A stretch of 11,218 bases of DNA from the NCBI GenBank assembly GCA_964427595.1, contig CAYRUQ010000030.1:1-11218 (forward strand), written 5' to 3'. This stretch comes from Enterosoma sp964427595. GTDB taxonomy: Bacteria; Bacillota_I; Bacilli_A; RFN20; CAG-288. Both the position numbers and the translations under genes were made by a program. The notes under the pieces are model-generated. The model was not told the DNA's origin. It did not search any database and saw only the letters and a program-made list of their open reading frames with translations. Below, one piece after another: positions 1-8,214 of the stretch; positions within the stretch are counted from its first letter, which is position 1; every line of letters starts with the position of its first letter.

Positions 1-2
1 CC

Positions 3-471
3 CCGGTAAGTGAGATTGGTTACTTTAGTTCAGACTACTTTGTCTATAAAGGAAATGATAGCAATTATTATGCAATATCCAGTTCTGGCAATTCGATAAG
101 TTCAGCGTATAGTGCTATTTCATATATTCCTTTAGAAGAAAGTAATAATAGTAGTTATCTATACACAGCGGATAGCAGTGGAGAAATCACTGTTATTGAC
201 TCTAGCTTTTCTACTAATACCACCCGATAAATTCAAAAATTATAAGCTTAATACTTCTTACCTAAATCATTTTGCCAGCACTGGATTAGTAGTCTCTACT
301 GATGGTTATGCAAGAACTACTTATTCAATCTATAAATCCAATTCTTCTAGATTGAACCTTTATAACAACGGAATGCTCCCAAGCTTGACTTTGGTCACTA
401 GGAATAGTGATGGTTGTTTATATAAAGCAACTTATAGTAATGGAACAACTTTTTATTTCAGTATTTCTTAA
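3..471 (+). pseudogene. 3' part of a Ser/Asn/Tyr-rich, probably surface or secreted protein, interrupted by a frameshift
   Basis: A frame is open from the window edge (codons starting at base 3) to a TAA at 228-230 and reads as a low-complexity Ser/Asn/Tyr/Gly-rich chain. A second frame, shifted by one base, is open from about 136 and continues to a TAA at 469-471 with the same composition (for example STDGYARTTYSIYKSNSS). Before about 218 the second frame reads as hydrophobic nonsense, so the two parts are best seen as one protein split by a single extra base. Dropping one C from the CCC at 223-225 joins them smoothly as ...FSTNTTDKFKNYKL. The GTG at 178 in the second frame is therefore unlikely to be a real start. 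The beta-prone, Tyr/Ser/Asn-rich texture suggests an extracellular repeat or lipoprotein-type protein, but I recognise no family. The 5' end lies outside the window. A sequencing error, a true pseudogene or a phase-variable frame are all possible. Confidence 0.6.
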
Positions 472-487
472 AGTTAAATAAGACCTT

Positions 488-544
488 AAAAAAGTATCGA
501 TTCAATCATGTTGCGATTGGTTAAACCTAATAAGAGTGTTTTTT
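488..544. terminator. Weak candidate bidirectional terminator between convergent genes
   Basis: The gap between the plus-strand surface gene and the end of addA has an A6 run (488-493), a small stem CAATC (503-507) / GATTG (515-519) with a 7-base loop and one possible flanking T-G pair, and a T6 run (539-544). That is the general plan of a terminator working in both directions. The stem is short and GC-poor. The T run lies 9 bases past the stem for minus-strand transcripts but about 19 bases past it for plus-strand ones, so the call is weak, particularly for the plus strand. The rest of the 472-610 gap shows nothing else convincing. Confidence 0.25.
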
Positions 545-610
545 ACTATGTTAGCTTTATTGCAATACAAAAGAGAAGGCACCCAGTTTTATGAAAAGAA
601 AGAAAATTCA

Positions 611-3600
611 CTAGACATCTATATCAATCAACTTTTGTTGCATTAAAGATAATAGATGACAGGTGATGTCCTTTCTTTTAAAGAGTCTTTCAACATTTCT
701 TTTATAGGTTCTAAGCTGTTCTATATAGGCGGGGTCAGTCGTTTCTTTAAGCTTGTAATCGACGATTTTTATGTAATTAGGGCTAACTAAGAGAAGATCG
801 ATAGAACCTTGTGCTTGATTCTCTTCATCAAAGTACTCGTATTCTTTGTAGATAGTTACATCATCTAGATTCTCAAATAAATGTAAATCTAAAACTTTTC
901 TAATCACTTCTTTTTCCTTTGTGTTTTCAATGAATGAATAATCAGGATTCTTCAAATCAATCAGTTCTAAGATCTTATGGTATTTAGTACCGAGTTTTAA
1001 GACTTCATCAGTAGCATCTTCACTGACAACAGCTTTAGACGCTCTCTTTCTCTCTTTAGTTGGTTTGTATGTAATTTCAGAATCATCGATATTAAAAGAG
1101 GGGATTTTTTCTTCTGAGACTGTCATTTCTTGAACTTCAATGTCTTTTGGAATAGGAGCAAAACGTTGTCTAAAGTTATCAAAATTGGCATATTGAAAAT
1201 CACCTAAAATACCATCTAATATTTCAGCCATTTCTACTAGTAAGAAAACACTATTTTCATTCCAATTAAATTTGCCAGGATCTTTAGCAGATATCAGTCC
1301 TTCAAGTTCATTTTTGATGACTTCAAAATTTTCATCTAAATTTGGATAAGAGTTCTTAAAATCAGTTTTGTTTCTGATGCTATAATTGTTAAATTTCCAT
1401 CTAGCATAGAGTTTGCACTTATCATCATCATTTAATCGTTTATATAAATGACTGGCTATTTCTATTCCAATAAGACTAATCGCTTTATCAAATTCTTCTT
1501 TTATGGTGGGAAGAACGGAAATATCAGCGACCTTCACATAGACTTTTTTCTTTTGGGTTTCAGGAGGTAGTGTTCTAATAGCCTCGTTCTTAGTCTTGAT
1601 AGCATTTCTATAATTACCACGAGCAGTCTCATAGACTTTCATGATTAAGTCATCTATAGCTTTACGATACTTATTTAAGTATTCTTCATTGATTTCTTCT
1701 TGGTAAGGAGTTTTTTTCAGCATATCAAAAAGAGATTCTTTAGCGTGTTCATGAGCGGGTCTAAACTCACTTCCGACTATATAAAGACTCTCTTTTGCTC
1801 TAGTTAAGGCGACATAGAAAAGACGAACGTGTTCGTTGATATTCTCATCAATATCGCCTTCTTTGTTTTTAAAAAGATCATCCAAATAAGTGCTTCTATT
1901 GCAATATAAATTCCTATTTTGAATCAAAAGACCATAATTCTTTGAAAAAGAATAAGGTAATTTATTATTACTACCACCTAAATTGTTTTTGGTTATCGGC
2001 ATGTAAACGATTGGATATTCTAGACCTTTAGAAGCGTGGATCGTTTCGATTGTCACCGCATTTTCAAGCTCATAGATGGTGTTATCGTTAACATCAACTT
2101 TGAATTTATTAAACGAATGGAAAAGCTCTGCAAAGTCTTCGATTCCTTGTCCTAAGGATTCTTGAGATAACAAAATCTGATAGAAGGATTCGATTTTAGA
2201 CATCAAATTAGAACTATCGCCAGCATGAGGAAGTTTTTCGATAACTTTAAAACGCTTAAGCAAAGCTAAGAAAACAGTACTAGCCTTTTCATCTTTCGTT
2301 TCACTGACGAACTGTTTCATCTCTTTGTAGATGTTAGACTCTTTGATTTTATTATCTTTAACCACACGGATAATTTCAGTATCGTTTTTGTATTCGTTAT
2401 CAGAGCCAAAACGAATGTAGCTTCTTGCGATAGATAGGAAAGTATGAGGAAGATTGATACTTTTAGTATCTTTCTTTTTTAAAGCAACATAGAAATTTAA
2501 AAGAGACTGAATTAAATAGATAGGATCTTTATCTAATAACGACCCTTTTTCTTGAATATTGAATGGTATCTTGTGTTTAAGCAATAAATCTTTGAAAGTA
2601 TTAAACGATCCTGTCTTCCTGATCAAAATAGCGAAATCTTTATAAGTGCAATCTCTTAAATTGAAGTTCTTGTCAAAGACTTGATAGTGGTTATCTATCT
2701 TATTTTTGATATCTTCGATAATCATCAAAGCTTCGTCTTCAACTTGTTGATTGGTTTTGGCGTTTATTTTCTTTTTAGTGGGTCTAAGGATAGTCACACC
2801 ATACTCACCCGCTCTGTTTTCTCTAGCCTTCTTATAAAGATCAGCTTTTTTATCGTAGACGAGTTTCTCTTTATCATCATAAATAAGACCACCATGAGCC
2901 TTGCTCATGTAGTTTTCAAAGATGAGATTGATATCATCGATCATCTGTTCAACAGAACGGTAGTTATTTTGCATTTCAATGACTTGGTGATTAGCGTCAT
3001 TTATCTTTCGATAGAGTTCTCTTCTATTTAAGAAAAGCTCTAAATTAGCAGATCTGAAAGCATAAATAGACTGCTTAGCATCGCCTACAGTGAAGATAGT
3101 AGCCGTATCTTTAAAAGCATCTAAGAAAAGCTCTTGATCATCGTTAGTATCTTGATATTCGTCAACTAACAAGTAATCAAATTGATGGATGATTTCATCT
3201 TTGATATCTTTGTATTTTTCGTCTGTAATTAGAGTTAAAACAAAATTAGTGATATCAGAGAAAGTGAAGATATTATTTAGTTTCTTAAATTCAAAGAGTT
3301 CCTTCTCAACTTTCTTGATGACTTCCACAACATATAGAACAACCGCTTTAGTCTTTAAGACAGTTTCTTTCTGCTCTTCAAAAGAACCTAAAGCAACGAT
3401 GTTTTTAATTTTATCCTTAATTTCCTTGGTGTATTTTTTAAATTCTTCACCATCTTTACTATCTTTTACATGACTAATCTTATCGAAATTCTCTTGGCAA
3501 AGTTGAAAGAACCTTTCATCATCCCCGTTGATGATTTTTGCTAAGATAGAAAGCCAAAACTTTGGTTTGACTTGTACTTTAGATGCTTTACTTTTCTTAG

Positions 3601-4405
3601 CTGGTTCACTTTTAAATTCATCTAAAGAGGCGGTTTCATAGTCTTTACTATTTTCTTCATAATTGCTTTCATTAACAGCACTTAACAGAATTTTAGAAGG
3701 ATCAAGATTTGTTTCTTCTCTTTTTAAAGGATAAGTAATCGCAATATAAAGCGCATCAAAGAGAATCTTCAGTTCCTCTTTGCAACCTTTCACATACTCT
3801 TTGTAGTTTTCTTCAAAAAATTCATCAGAGAGAAATTTATTTTCATAATCGTTTATAAATTCTTGTTTCTTTTTAAAGGAAAGGAGTGAGTAGTTTATCT
3901 CTGCACCCTTGATGATGTCTGTCAGTTGTCTATCATCAAAATAATCGGTGATAGAAAGAATGGTCTCCATTCTTTTAGGTTCATTTTGATAACTATTTTC
4001 TAAGCATTTTAAAATAAGTTCGTTTCTTTTCTCTTCAAGGATGGTGTCATCACTGATTGAGACATTTTTAGGAAGATTCAGTACAGTATTGTATTTTTTA
4101 ACTAGATATAAGAAAGCTGAATCAAAAGTTTGGATATGAGAGGAAAGAATCTTATCTTCAAGCTCAGGATCAGCAGACTTATTTTCCTTAAACTTAGCTA
4201 TGATTCTCTCTTTCATCTCATGAGCAGCTTTGTTAGTGAAGGTTAAGACAAGAATTCTTGAAGTATCAATCTTATCTTCAGCGATGAGTTTATAAACTTT
4301 CTGAGAAAGAGTGCTTGTTTTACCTGAACCAGCTCCGGCAGAGATGACGACATTAGTTGTTTTAGAAGCATCGATAGCTTTTTGTTGTTCACTATTAAAT
4401 GGCAT
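611..4405 (-). CDS. addA: ATP-dependent helicase/nuclease subunit A (AddA)
   Basis: A 1264-residue UvrD/PcrA-type superfamily 1 helicase fused to a RecB-type nuclease, close to the roughly 1230 residues of Bacillus AddA. Helicase motifs run in order: Walker A AGAGSGKT (23-30), TFTNKAAHEM (motif Ia, about 55-64), LLVDEYQDTND with D415/E416 (motif II), GDAKQSIYAFR from 441 (motif III), NYRS (motif IV), ETIHASKGLEY around 790 (motif V) and YVALTRAKE with R869 (motif VI). The C-terminal nuclease has H1143 (GTKYHK), D1203 (GSIDLL), D1216-x-K1218 (VDYK) and a following QLRTY motif, so both engines look intact. With AddB it should unwind and trim double-strand breaks in the cytoplasm to load RecA. 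The ATG at 4405 is supported by GGAGG at 4413-4417, 7 bases away and inside the end of addB, implying co-translation. It is last in the glyA-addB-addA cluster. Identification as AddA rests on the motifs plus the AddB neighbour. Confidence 0.96.
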   Translation of the reverse strand: MPFNSEQQKAIDASKTTNVVISAGAGSGKTSTLSQKVYKLIAEDKIDTSRILVLTFTNKAAHEMKERIIAKFKENKSADPELEDKILSSHIQTFDSAFLYLVKKYNTVLNLPKNVSISDDTILEEKRNELILKCLENSYQNEPKRMETILSITDYFDDRQLTDIIKGAEINYSLLSFKKKQEFINDYENKFLSDEFFEENYKEYVKGCKEELKILFDALYIAITYPLKREETNLDPSKILLSAVNESNYEENSKDYETASLDEFKSEPAKKSKASKVQVKPKFWLSILAKIINGDDERFFQLCQENFDKISHVKDSKDGEEFKKYTKEIKDKIKNIVALGSFEEQKETVLKTKAVVLYVVEVIKKVEKELFEFKKLNNIFTFSDITNFVLTLITDEKYKDIKDEIIHQFDYLLVDEYQDTNDDQELFLDAFKDTATIFTVGDAKQSIYAFRSANLELFLNRRELYRKINDANHQVIEMQNNYRSVEQMIDDINLIFENYMSKAHGGLIYDDKEKLVYDKKADLYKKARENRAGEYGVTILRPTKKKINAKTNQQVEDEALMIIEDIKNKIDNHYQVFDKNFNLRDCTYKDFAILIRKTGSFNTFKDLLLKHKIPFNIQEKGSLLDKDPIYLIQSLLNFYVALKKKDTKSINLPHTFLSIARSYIRFGSDNEYKNDTEIIRVVKDNKIKESNIYKEMKQFVSETKDEKASTVFLALLKRFKVIEKLPHAGDSSNLMSKIESFYQILLSQESLGQGIEDFAELFHSFNKFKVDVNDNTIYELENAVTIETIHASKGLEYPIVYMPITKNNLGGSNNKLPYSFSKNYGLLIQNRNLYCNRSTYLDDLFKNKEGDIDENINEHVRLFYVALTRAKESLYIVGSEFRPAHEHAKESLFDMLKKTPYQEEINEEYLNKYRKAIDDLIMKVYETARGNYRNAIKTKNEAIRTLPPETQKKKVYVKVADISVLPTIKEEFDKAISLIGIEIASHLYKRLNDDDKCKLYARWKFNNYSIRNKTDFKNSYPNLDENFEVIKNELEGLISAKDPGKFNWNENSVFLLVEMAEILDGILGDFQYANFDNFRQRFAPIPKDIEVQEMTVSEEKIPSFNIDDSEITYKPTKERKRASKAVVSEDATDEVLKLGTKYHKILELIDLKNPDYSFIENTKEKEVIRKVLDLHLFENLDDVTIYKEYEYFDEENQAQGSIDLLLVSPNYIKIVDYKLKETTDPAYIEQLRTYKRNVERLFKRKDITCHLLSLMQQKLIDIDV

Positions 4406-4407
4406 GT

Positions 4408-6795
4408 CTATTCCTCCGCTTCCTCATTACTTTCACTGAAGATAGCATCGATTCGTTTATAAGCAGAATCAAAGTCGCTTCTCTTGTGATAGCACACATC
4501 TTTGTAGTTACAATACATACAAGCTGGTTCAGAGTTATTTTTAAACTGTTTTGGTGCGATATCAAATTTTTGCTCATTAATACTATTCATCGTTTTAATC
4601 GCTGCTTGTTTTGCATCATCAAACAAATCAGAAACTGTGTAATTTGATTTTTTAGCAACTGAGTTGACATTTTTGAATGGGAAATCGGCTTTTAAATATT
4701 TTTTATTACCAAAATTGTTTTGATAGTTTTCTGTTTCATTAAGAAGACCGCAAAGTTTTGTAAAGCTTTCAATTTGTTTATCTTCCGCCTTAATATCAGC
4801 TTTTAATGCTTTTTTGGAATAAGGGTGTTGAATACCAACCCCACCAAACTTATAGTCGAATTCTTTGGCTTCCATTTCATCGTAAGCTAGCTTATATAAA
4901 GGAAGCTGAAGAGCACCACCTTCACAAACATACTTGTATTCGAAAGTATCAGGATGACCAGTTTTATAATCAATGATTGTGTAATATTTGAATGAATCAG
5001 ATTTAGTAACGACGATTCTATCTGCTCTACCCTTGAGTTTGTATTCTTTTCCACTTGAAGAAGAAAGAGAAAGAGTTAAATCAAATTCTTTTTCTATTTT
5101 TTCAATATCATCAGGTTTAACTTGTTCATGGAGATGATCAATGAATACTTTCATTTTAGGTTTGATAACTTCAAGAAACACTTCTTCTTTTAAAGAACGA
5201 GGTGTTTTCTTATCTAAACATTCAGCTTTAACATTTTCAAACTCAGTATCATAATCAAAATCACTCTCAAAAATATTTTCCATTATCTTATGGACAAACG
5301 ATCCGAAACGGGCTGCAAAATCATCGCTTTTTGGGTCAAAATTATTGAGTCCAAGCTTATTTTCTAACAGATACTTAAAAGGACATGAATTATAAGCTTC
5401 AAGTTCAGTAACTTTAAATTCTTTCTGTGGATTAAATAAAGAAACTGGAGAAGCAGAGTGATTATAATCTCGGTAACCTAGCATCTGATTAGGGCTAGCT
5501 TTCAACTCATCTAAACGAATAGAAGTTAAAAAGGAGGCAGCTTTCTTAGTATAAAGACCATCGATATTATCAGATGCCTTCTCTGCTTTTGGCCAAGTTT
5601 CACATTCTTTATCAGTGACGAAAGGCGAGTCATAAATCTTATCTGATAAATGAAGCTTTACTCTTGAGACAAAGGCGATTGAATTATGAAGGAGAAAGTT
5701 CAGCTTCTTTCTTCTATCTAATTTTGAGCGGATATAACTAGGGTTGACCTTCAGCTCTTTTAATATATCATCAGGATAGATGCTATTATCATCAAAGATC
5801 TTATAGAAGACATCACTGTTGTAATCAGTCATATAGAAGAGAAGATTAGGATCAAAGAGAATATCAGTAAGTATCTTCACTCCATTGTTGTTTTCTTTTT
5901 CTTTTTTGATATGAGAAGAGACTATCTCTTGAAGAGTGATGAAAGCAAAGTCGAAGTTTTCTTTAGATAATTCGACCAAACCAAAATCTTTAATCAAAGA
6001 GTAAAGAGTAGTTAAATCTTCATCTTGCTCATTCTCATCAATTGTTATCTTTTTAGTTTCAAAAGCGTTATTCAAATACTTCTTAACTGACGGGATGTTA
6101 GAAAGAGGCGTTGATATCGTCTTTTCTATCTTGATATCGAAGAGATCAGAAAAGAGATCACAATAATAGAAATCAGCTTCACTTTGTAAGAGAACAGCGA
6201 TAGTAGAAGGATCTTTTTTTTCTTTGATTATCTGTTTTCTTATATCAGCAAAGATATATAAAAACTGCTCAGTCTTATCAGAGAAAATCAAAGACCTAGG
6301 CCCTTTAGGCTCTTTTTTTGGTTCTTCTAAATTAGAGAAGTGCAGTTCTTTAAATCTGATTTTATTTCTTTTTAAAGCCTCTTTTAGTTCAAAGTCATCG
6401 TCGGATTCAAAAAGATAGATTTCACTATTTTTAATTTCATAAGAAAACAAGTCATCTTTGACTATAGCTTTTTGAGACTCTAGTTGTGACTTGAAAGATT
6501 GAAGTTCTTTTTTAACTGCTTTTAATCTTTCAGAATCACTCTCTTCATCTTGATAGTAACCGACTTGGAGAATTCTTTTAAGTTTAGAAGCAGCTGAATA
6601 ATCGTATTTCTTTCCCTTTAAGATCAAAGGAATGGGATTATTAGGTAACTTCTTATCCTTTTTATATTCAAAAAAGAAAGAGGAGAAGAACTCATCTTTG
6701 GACATGAGTTTGTAATCAAAATTATGGTTATCAGGTTTAGCTTTATAGATGAGAAGATATCTTTTGTAGCAATAATCAGTAATCAGTATTTTCAT
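4408..6795 (-). CDS. addB: AddB-type helicase/nuclease subunit B, short form with iron-sulfur nuclease
   Basis: A 795-residue partner of AddA. The C-terminal half is a PD-(D/E)XK nuclease of the AddB kind: H502 (FGSFVHKIME), D592 (GRADRI), D609-x-K611 (IIDYKTG) and a QLPLY motif. Four cysteines fit the AddB 4Fe-4S staple, one before the nuclease (C471 in CPFKYL) and three after it (C759, C762, C768, spacing CX2CX5C). The first 450 residues are poorly recognisable. There is no Walker A loop, whereas Bacillus AddB (about 1160 residues) starts with one; this protein is about 370 residues shorter. The N-terminal part may be a reduced, non-ATP-binding helicase-like scaffold. No Shine-Dalgarno precedes the ATG at 6795, and it starts 8 bases after the glyA stop, so translation is probably coupled to glyA. 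The gene order addB-addA matches Bacillus. A general PD-(D/E)XK nuclease label is the cautious alternative name. Confidence 0.9.
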   Translation of the reverse strand: MKILITDYCYKRYLLIYKAKPDNHNFDYKLMSKDEFFSSFFFEYKKDKKLPNNPIPLILKGKKYDYSAASKLKRILQVGYYQDEESDSERLKAVKKELQSFKSQLESQKAIVKDDLFSYEIKNSEIYLFESDDDFELKEALKRNKIRFKELHFSNLEEPKKEPKGPRSLIFSDKTEQFLYIFADIRKQIIKEKKDPSTIAVLLQSEADFYYCDLFSDLFDIKIEKTISTPLSNIPSVKKYLNNAFETKKITIDENEQDEDLTTLYSLIKDFGLVELSKENFDFAFITLQEIVSSHIKKEKENNNGVKILTDILFDPNLLFYMTDYNSDVFYKIFDDNSIYPDDILKELKVNPSYIRSKLDRRKKLNFLLHNSIAFVSRVKLHLSDKIYDSPFVTDKECETWPKAEKASDNIDGLYTKKAASFLTSIRLDELKASPNQMLGYRDYNHSASPVSLFNPQKEFKVTELEAYNSCPFKYLLENKLGLNNFDPKSDDFAARFGSFVHKIMENIFESDFDYDTEFENVKAECLDKKTPRSLKEEVFLEVIKPKMKVFIDHLHEQVKPDDIEKIEKEFDLTLSLSSSSGKEYKLKGRADRIVVTKSDSFKYYTIIDYKTGHPDTFEYKYVCEGGALQLPLYKLAYDEMEAKEFDYKFGGVGIQHPYSKKALKADIKAEDKQIESFTKLCGLLNETENYQNNFGNKKYLKADFPFKNVNSVAKKSNYTVSDLFDDAKQAAIKTMNSINEQKFDIAPKQFKNNSEPACMYCNYKDVCYHKRSDFDSAYKRIDAIFSESNEEAEE
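4413..4417 (-). promoter_or_regulatory. Shine-Dalgarno site of addA, embedded in the addB 3' end
   Basis: On the minus strand GGAGG lies 7 bases before the addA ATG and is formed by the last Glu codons of addB, whose TAG stop is 2 bases before that ATG. The site fixes the addA start and points to coupled translation, which would help keep the two subunits in balance. Confidence 0.85.
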
Positions 6796-6803
6796 TCGTT
6801 TAA

Positions 6804-8051
6804 TTAATAAGGGAGAGGAAATTTGGAATTGAGATTGATCACCTCTTTCTTTAATGAATCAAGATAAGCAAGATCATCTCTGTGTTTGAAAGCATCATCG
6901 ATGAAGTGAGCTATCTTGATAAATTCTGCTTCTTTATAACCTCTGGTGGTCATAGCCGGAGTACCGAATCTGATTCCAGAAGAGATGTAAGGTTTCTGAG
7001 TGTCATAAGGAAGTGAGTTTCTATTAGCGGTGATATTGATGCTTTCTAATAATTTTTGAGCTGCGATACCGGTGATGTTCTTACTCTCTAAAACATTTAT
7101 TAATAAGAGGTGATTATCAGTTCCACCAGTTAAAACCATATAACCCATATCGACGAATTCTTTAGCCATCGCTTTAGCGTTTAAGATGACTTGTTTGATA
7201 TAAGCCTTATATTCATCAGTCATAGCTTCTTTAAAAGCGACCGCTTTAGCAGCGATGACATGTTCAAGAGGACCACCTTGAAGTCCAGGGAAGACATTTT
7301 TATCGATTATCTTGGCTAACTCTTCATTATTAGTCATGATGATTCCGCCTCTTGGGCCTCTTAAAGTCTTATGAGTGGTGGAGGTGACGACATCACAATA
7401 TTCGATCGGTGAATTGTGATAACCGGTTGCGACTAATCCAGCTATATGAGCGATATCAGCCATCAGATAAGATCCACATTCATCTGCGATTTCACGGAAT
7501 TTCTTAAAATCGATCTCTCTTGAATAAGCGCTAGCTCCACAGATGATGAGTTTCGGTTTTAAAGCCAAAGCCTGCTGTCTTACTTTTTCATAATCAAGTA
7601 GATAGGTATCTCTGTCTACTTCATAACCATGAGCATCATAATCTCTGCCTGAGAAAGAGAGTGAATAACCATGAGTGAGATGACCGCCGGCATCAACGCT
7701 CATTCCTAAGATGGTATCACCATGTTCAACAAGAGATCTAATAGCACCCATATTGGCAACTGATCCTGAATAAGGTTGAACATTAGCATACTTAACATTG
7801 AAAAGCTTCTTGAGTCTATCTCTAGCTAGATTTTCAGCATCATCGACATTCTCACAACCGCCATAATAACGATGAGCGGGATAACCTTCAGCATACTTAT
7901 TAGTCAGCACACTTCCTTGAGCTTCTAATACGGCTTTAGAAACAAAGTTCTCACTAGCGATCAGCTCAGTGCTTTCTTGTTGTCTTTTTTTCTCATTATC
8001 AATGATCGTAGAAATCTCTAAATCTTGACTGTATAAAGTTTTGTTATTCAT
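6804..8051 (-). CDS. glyA: Serine hydroxymethyltransferase
   Basis: A 415-residue PLP enzyme of the usual bacterial SHMT length. It interconverts serine plus tetrahydrofolate with glycine plus 5,10-methylene-tetrahydrofolate in the cytoplasm, feeding glycine, thymidylate, purine and methionine synthesis. Diagnostic stretches are ELIASENFVS (29-38), KYAEGYPAHRYYGGC (52-66), the cofactor-contacting D199 and H202 in MADIAHIAG, and the Schiff-base lysine K228 in TSTTHKTLRGPRGG; SSGIRFGTPA near residue 355 is the substrate-carboxylate region. All key parts are present. The ATG at 8051 has GAGG at 8059-8062, 7 bases upstream, and a TATAAT box at 8073-8078. It is first in a cluster with addB and addA, an uncommon partnership. 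Divergently, 219 bp away, lies a GH3 glycosidase gene. Confidence 0.98.
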   Translation of the reverse strand: MNNKTLYSQDLEISTIIDNEKKRQQESTELIASENFVSKAVLEAQGSVLTNKYAEGYPAHRYYGGCENVDDAENLARDRLKKLFNVKYANVQPYSGSVANMGAIRSLVEHGDTILGMSVDAGGHLTHGYSLSFSGRDYDAHGYEVDRDTYLLDYEKVRQQALALKPKLIICGASAYSREIDFKKFREIADECGSYLMADIAHIAGLVATGYHNSPIEYCDVVTSTTHKTLRGPRGGIIMTNNEELAKIIDKNVFPGLQGGPLEHVIAAKAVAFKEAMTDEYKAYIKQVILNAKAMAKEFVDMGYMVLTGGTDNHLLLINVLESKNITGIAAQKLLESINITANRNSLPYDTQKPYISSGIRFGTPAMTTRGYKEAEFIKIAHFIDDAFKHRDDLAYLDSLKKEVINLNSKFPLPY

Positions 8052-8058
8052 GTGCTTT

Positions 8059-8101
8059 CCTCACTAGTTCTTATTATATTGCTTCTTCTTGTTGATAACC
8101 T
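8059..8101 (-). promoter_or_regulatory. Promoter and ribosome binding site of the glyA-addB-addA cluster
   Basis: Read on the minus strand, a perfect TATAAT lies at 8073-8078, and transcription would begin near 8066. The -35 element is weak: AGGTTA (8096-8101) at 17-bp spacing, or TTATCA (8093-8098) at only 14 bp. A Shine-Dalgarno GTGAGGAAA follows at 8056-8064, so the leader would be only about 15 bases, with no room for a riboswitch. A good -10 with a poor -35 suggests moderate expression or help from an activator. Confidence 0.55.
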
Positions 8102-8123
8102 CATTTCATGAAACATGTGTAAT

Positions 8124-8151
8124 TTTTTGAAAAAGTTGCTTTCTTCAAAAA
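8124..8151. repeat. A/T-rich inverted repeat between the divergent promoters
   Basis: TTTTTGAA (8124-8131) plus AAAG (8132-8135) pairs with CTTT (8139-8142) plus TTCAAAAA (8144-8151), leaving a TTG loop and one bulged C at 8143: 12 pairs in all. It ends directly against the -35 box TTGACA of the GH3 gene and lies upstream of the glyA promoter. As DNA it could be an operator for a regulator of both genes, or an A/T-rich UP element for the GH3 promoter. A terminator role is unlikely because nothing is transcribed into it apart from unknown read-through. Confidence 0.5.
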
Positions 8152-8177
8152 TTGACAGCATGGGGGGGGTGTTTAAG
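8152..8177 (+). promoter_or_regulatory. Candidate GH3 promoter with a poly-G spacer
   Basis: A perfect -35 hexamer TTGACA sits at 8152-8157. The nearest -10-like hexamer is TTTAAG at 8172-8177 (4 of 6 matches), only 14 bases away instead of 16-18, and eight of those spacer bases are the G run 8162-8169. No good -10 occurs at 16-18 bases. Two or three additional G would give a normal spacing, so activity may depend on tract length. The -10 assignment is uncertain. Confidence 0.45.
8162..8169. repeat. Homopolymeric G8 tract in the divergent control region
   Basis: Eight consecutive G stand out in otherwise AT-rich DNA. Runs of this kind change length by slipped-strand mispairing during replication. 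It lies inside the putative promoter spacer of the GH3 gene, 102 bases before its start codon. Read length errors at G runs are also common, so the exact count should be treated with care. Confidence 0.9.
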
Positions 8178-8214
8178 CCACTTTTTAGTAACTGTTTGAG
8201 AACAATAAAAAACT

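Noticed and set aside
548..646. Possible 32-codon plus-strand ORF (MLALLQYKREG...) overlapping the 3' end of addA
   Set aside because: No Shine-Dalgarno, very short, runs antisense into addA, and its composition is not distinctive.
2681..3473. Plus-strand open frames of about 95-115 codons inside addA
   Set aside because: They lie antisense to strongly conserved helicase regions, have hydrophobic Ser/Phe-rich translations typical of the complement of Lys/Asp/Glu-rich genes, and no ribosome sites.
4416..4422. AGCGG (the Bacillus subtilis Chi pentamer) on the minus strand at the addB-addA junction
   Set aside because: A five-base word is expected many times by chance in 11 kb, and the Chi sequence of this organism is unknown.
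8052..8100. Glycine, tetrahydrofolate or SAM riboswitch in front of glyA
   Set aside because: The TATAAT box lies so near the start codon that the leader would be only about 15 bases, too short for any aptamer.
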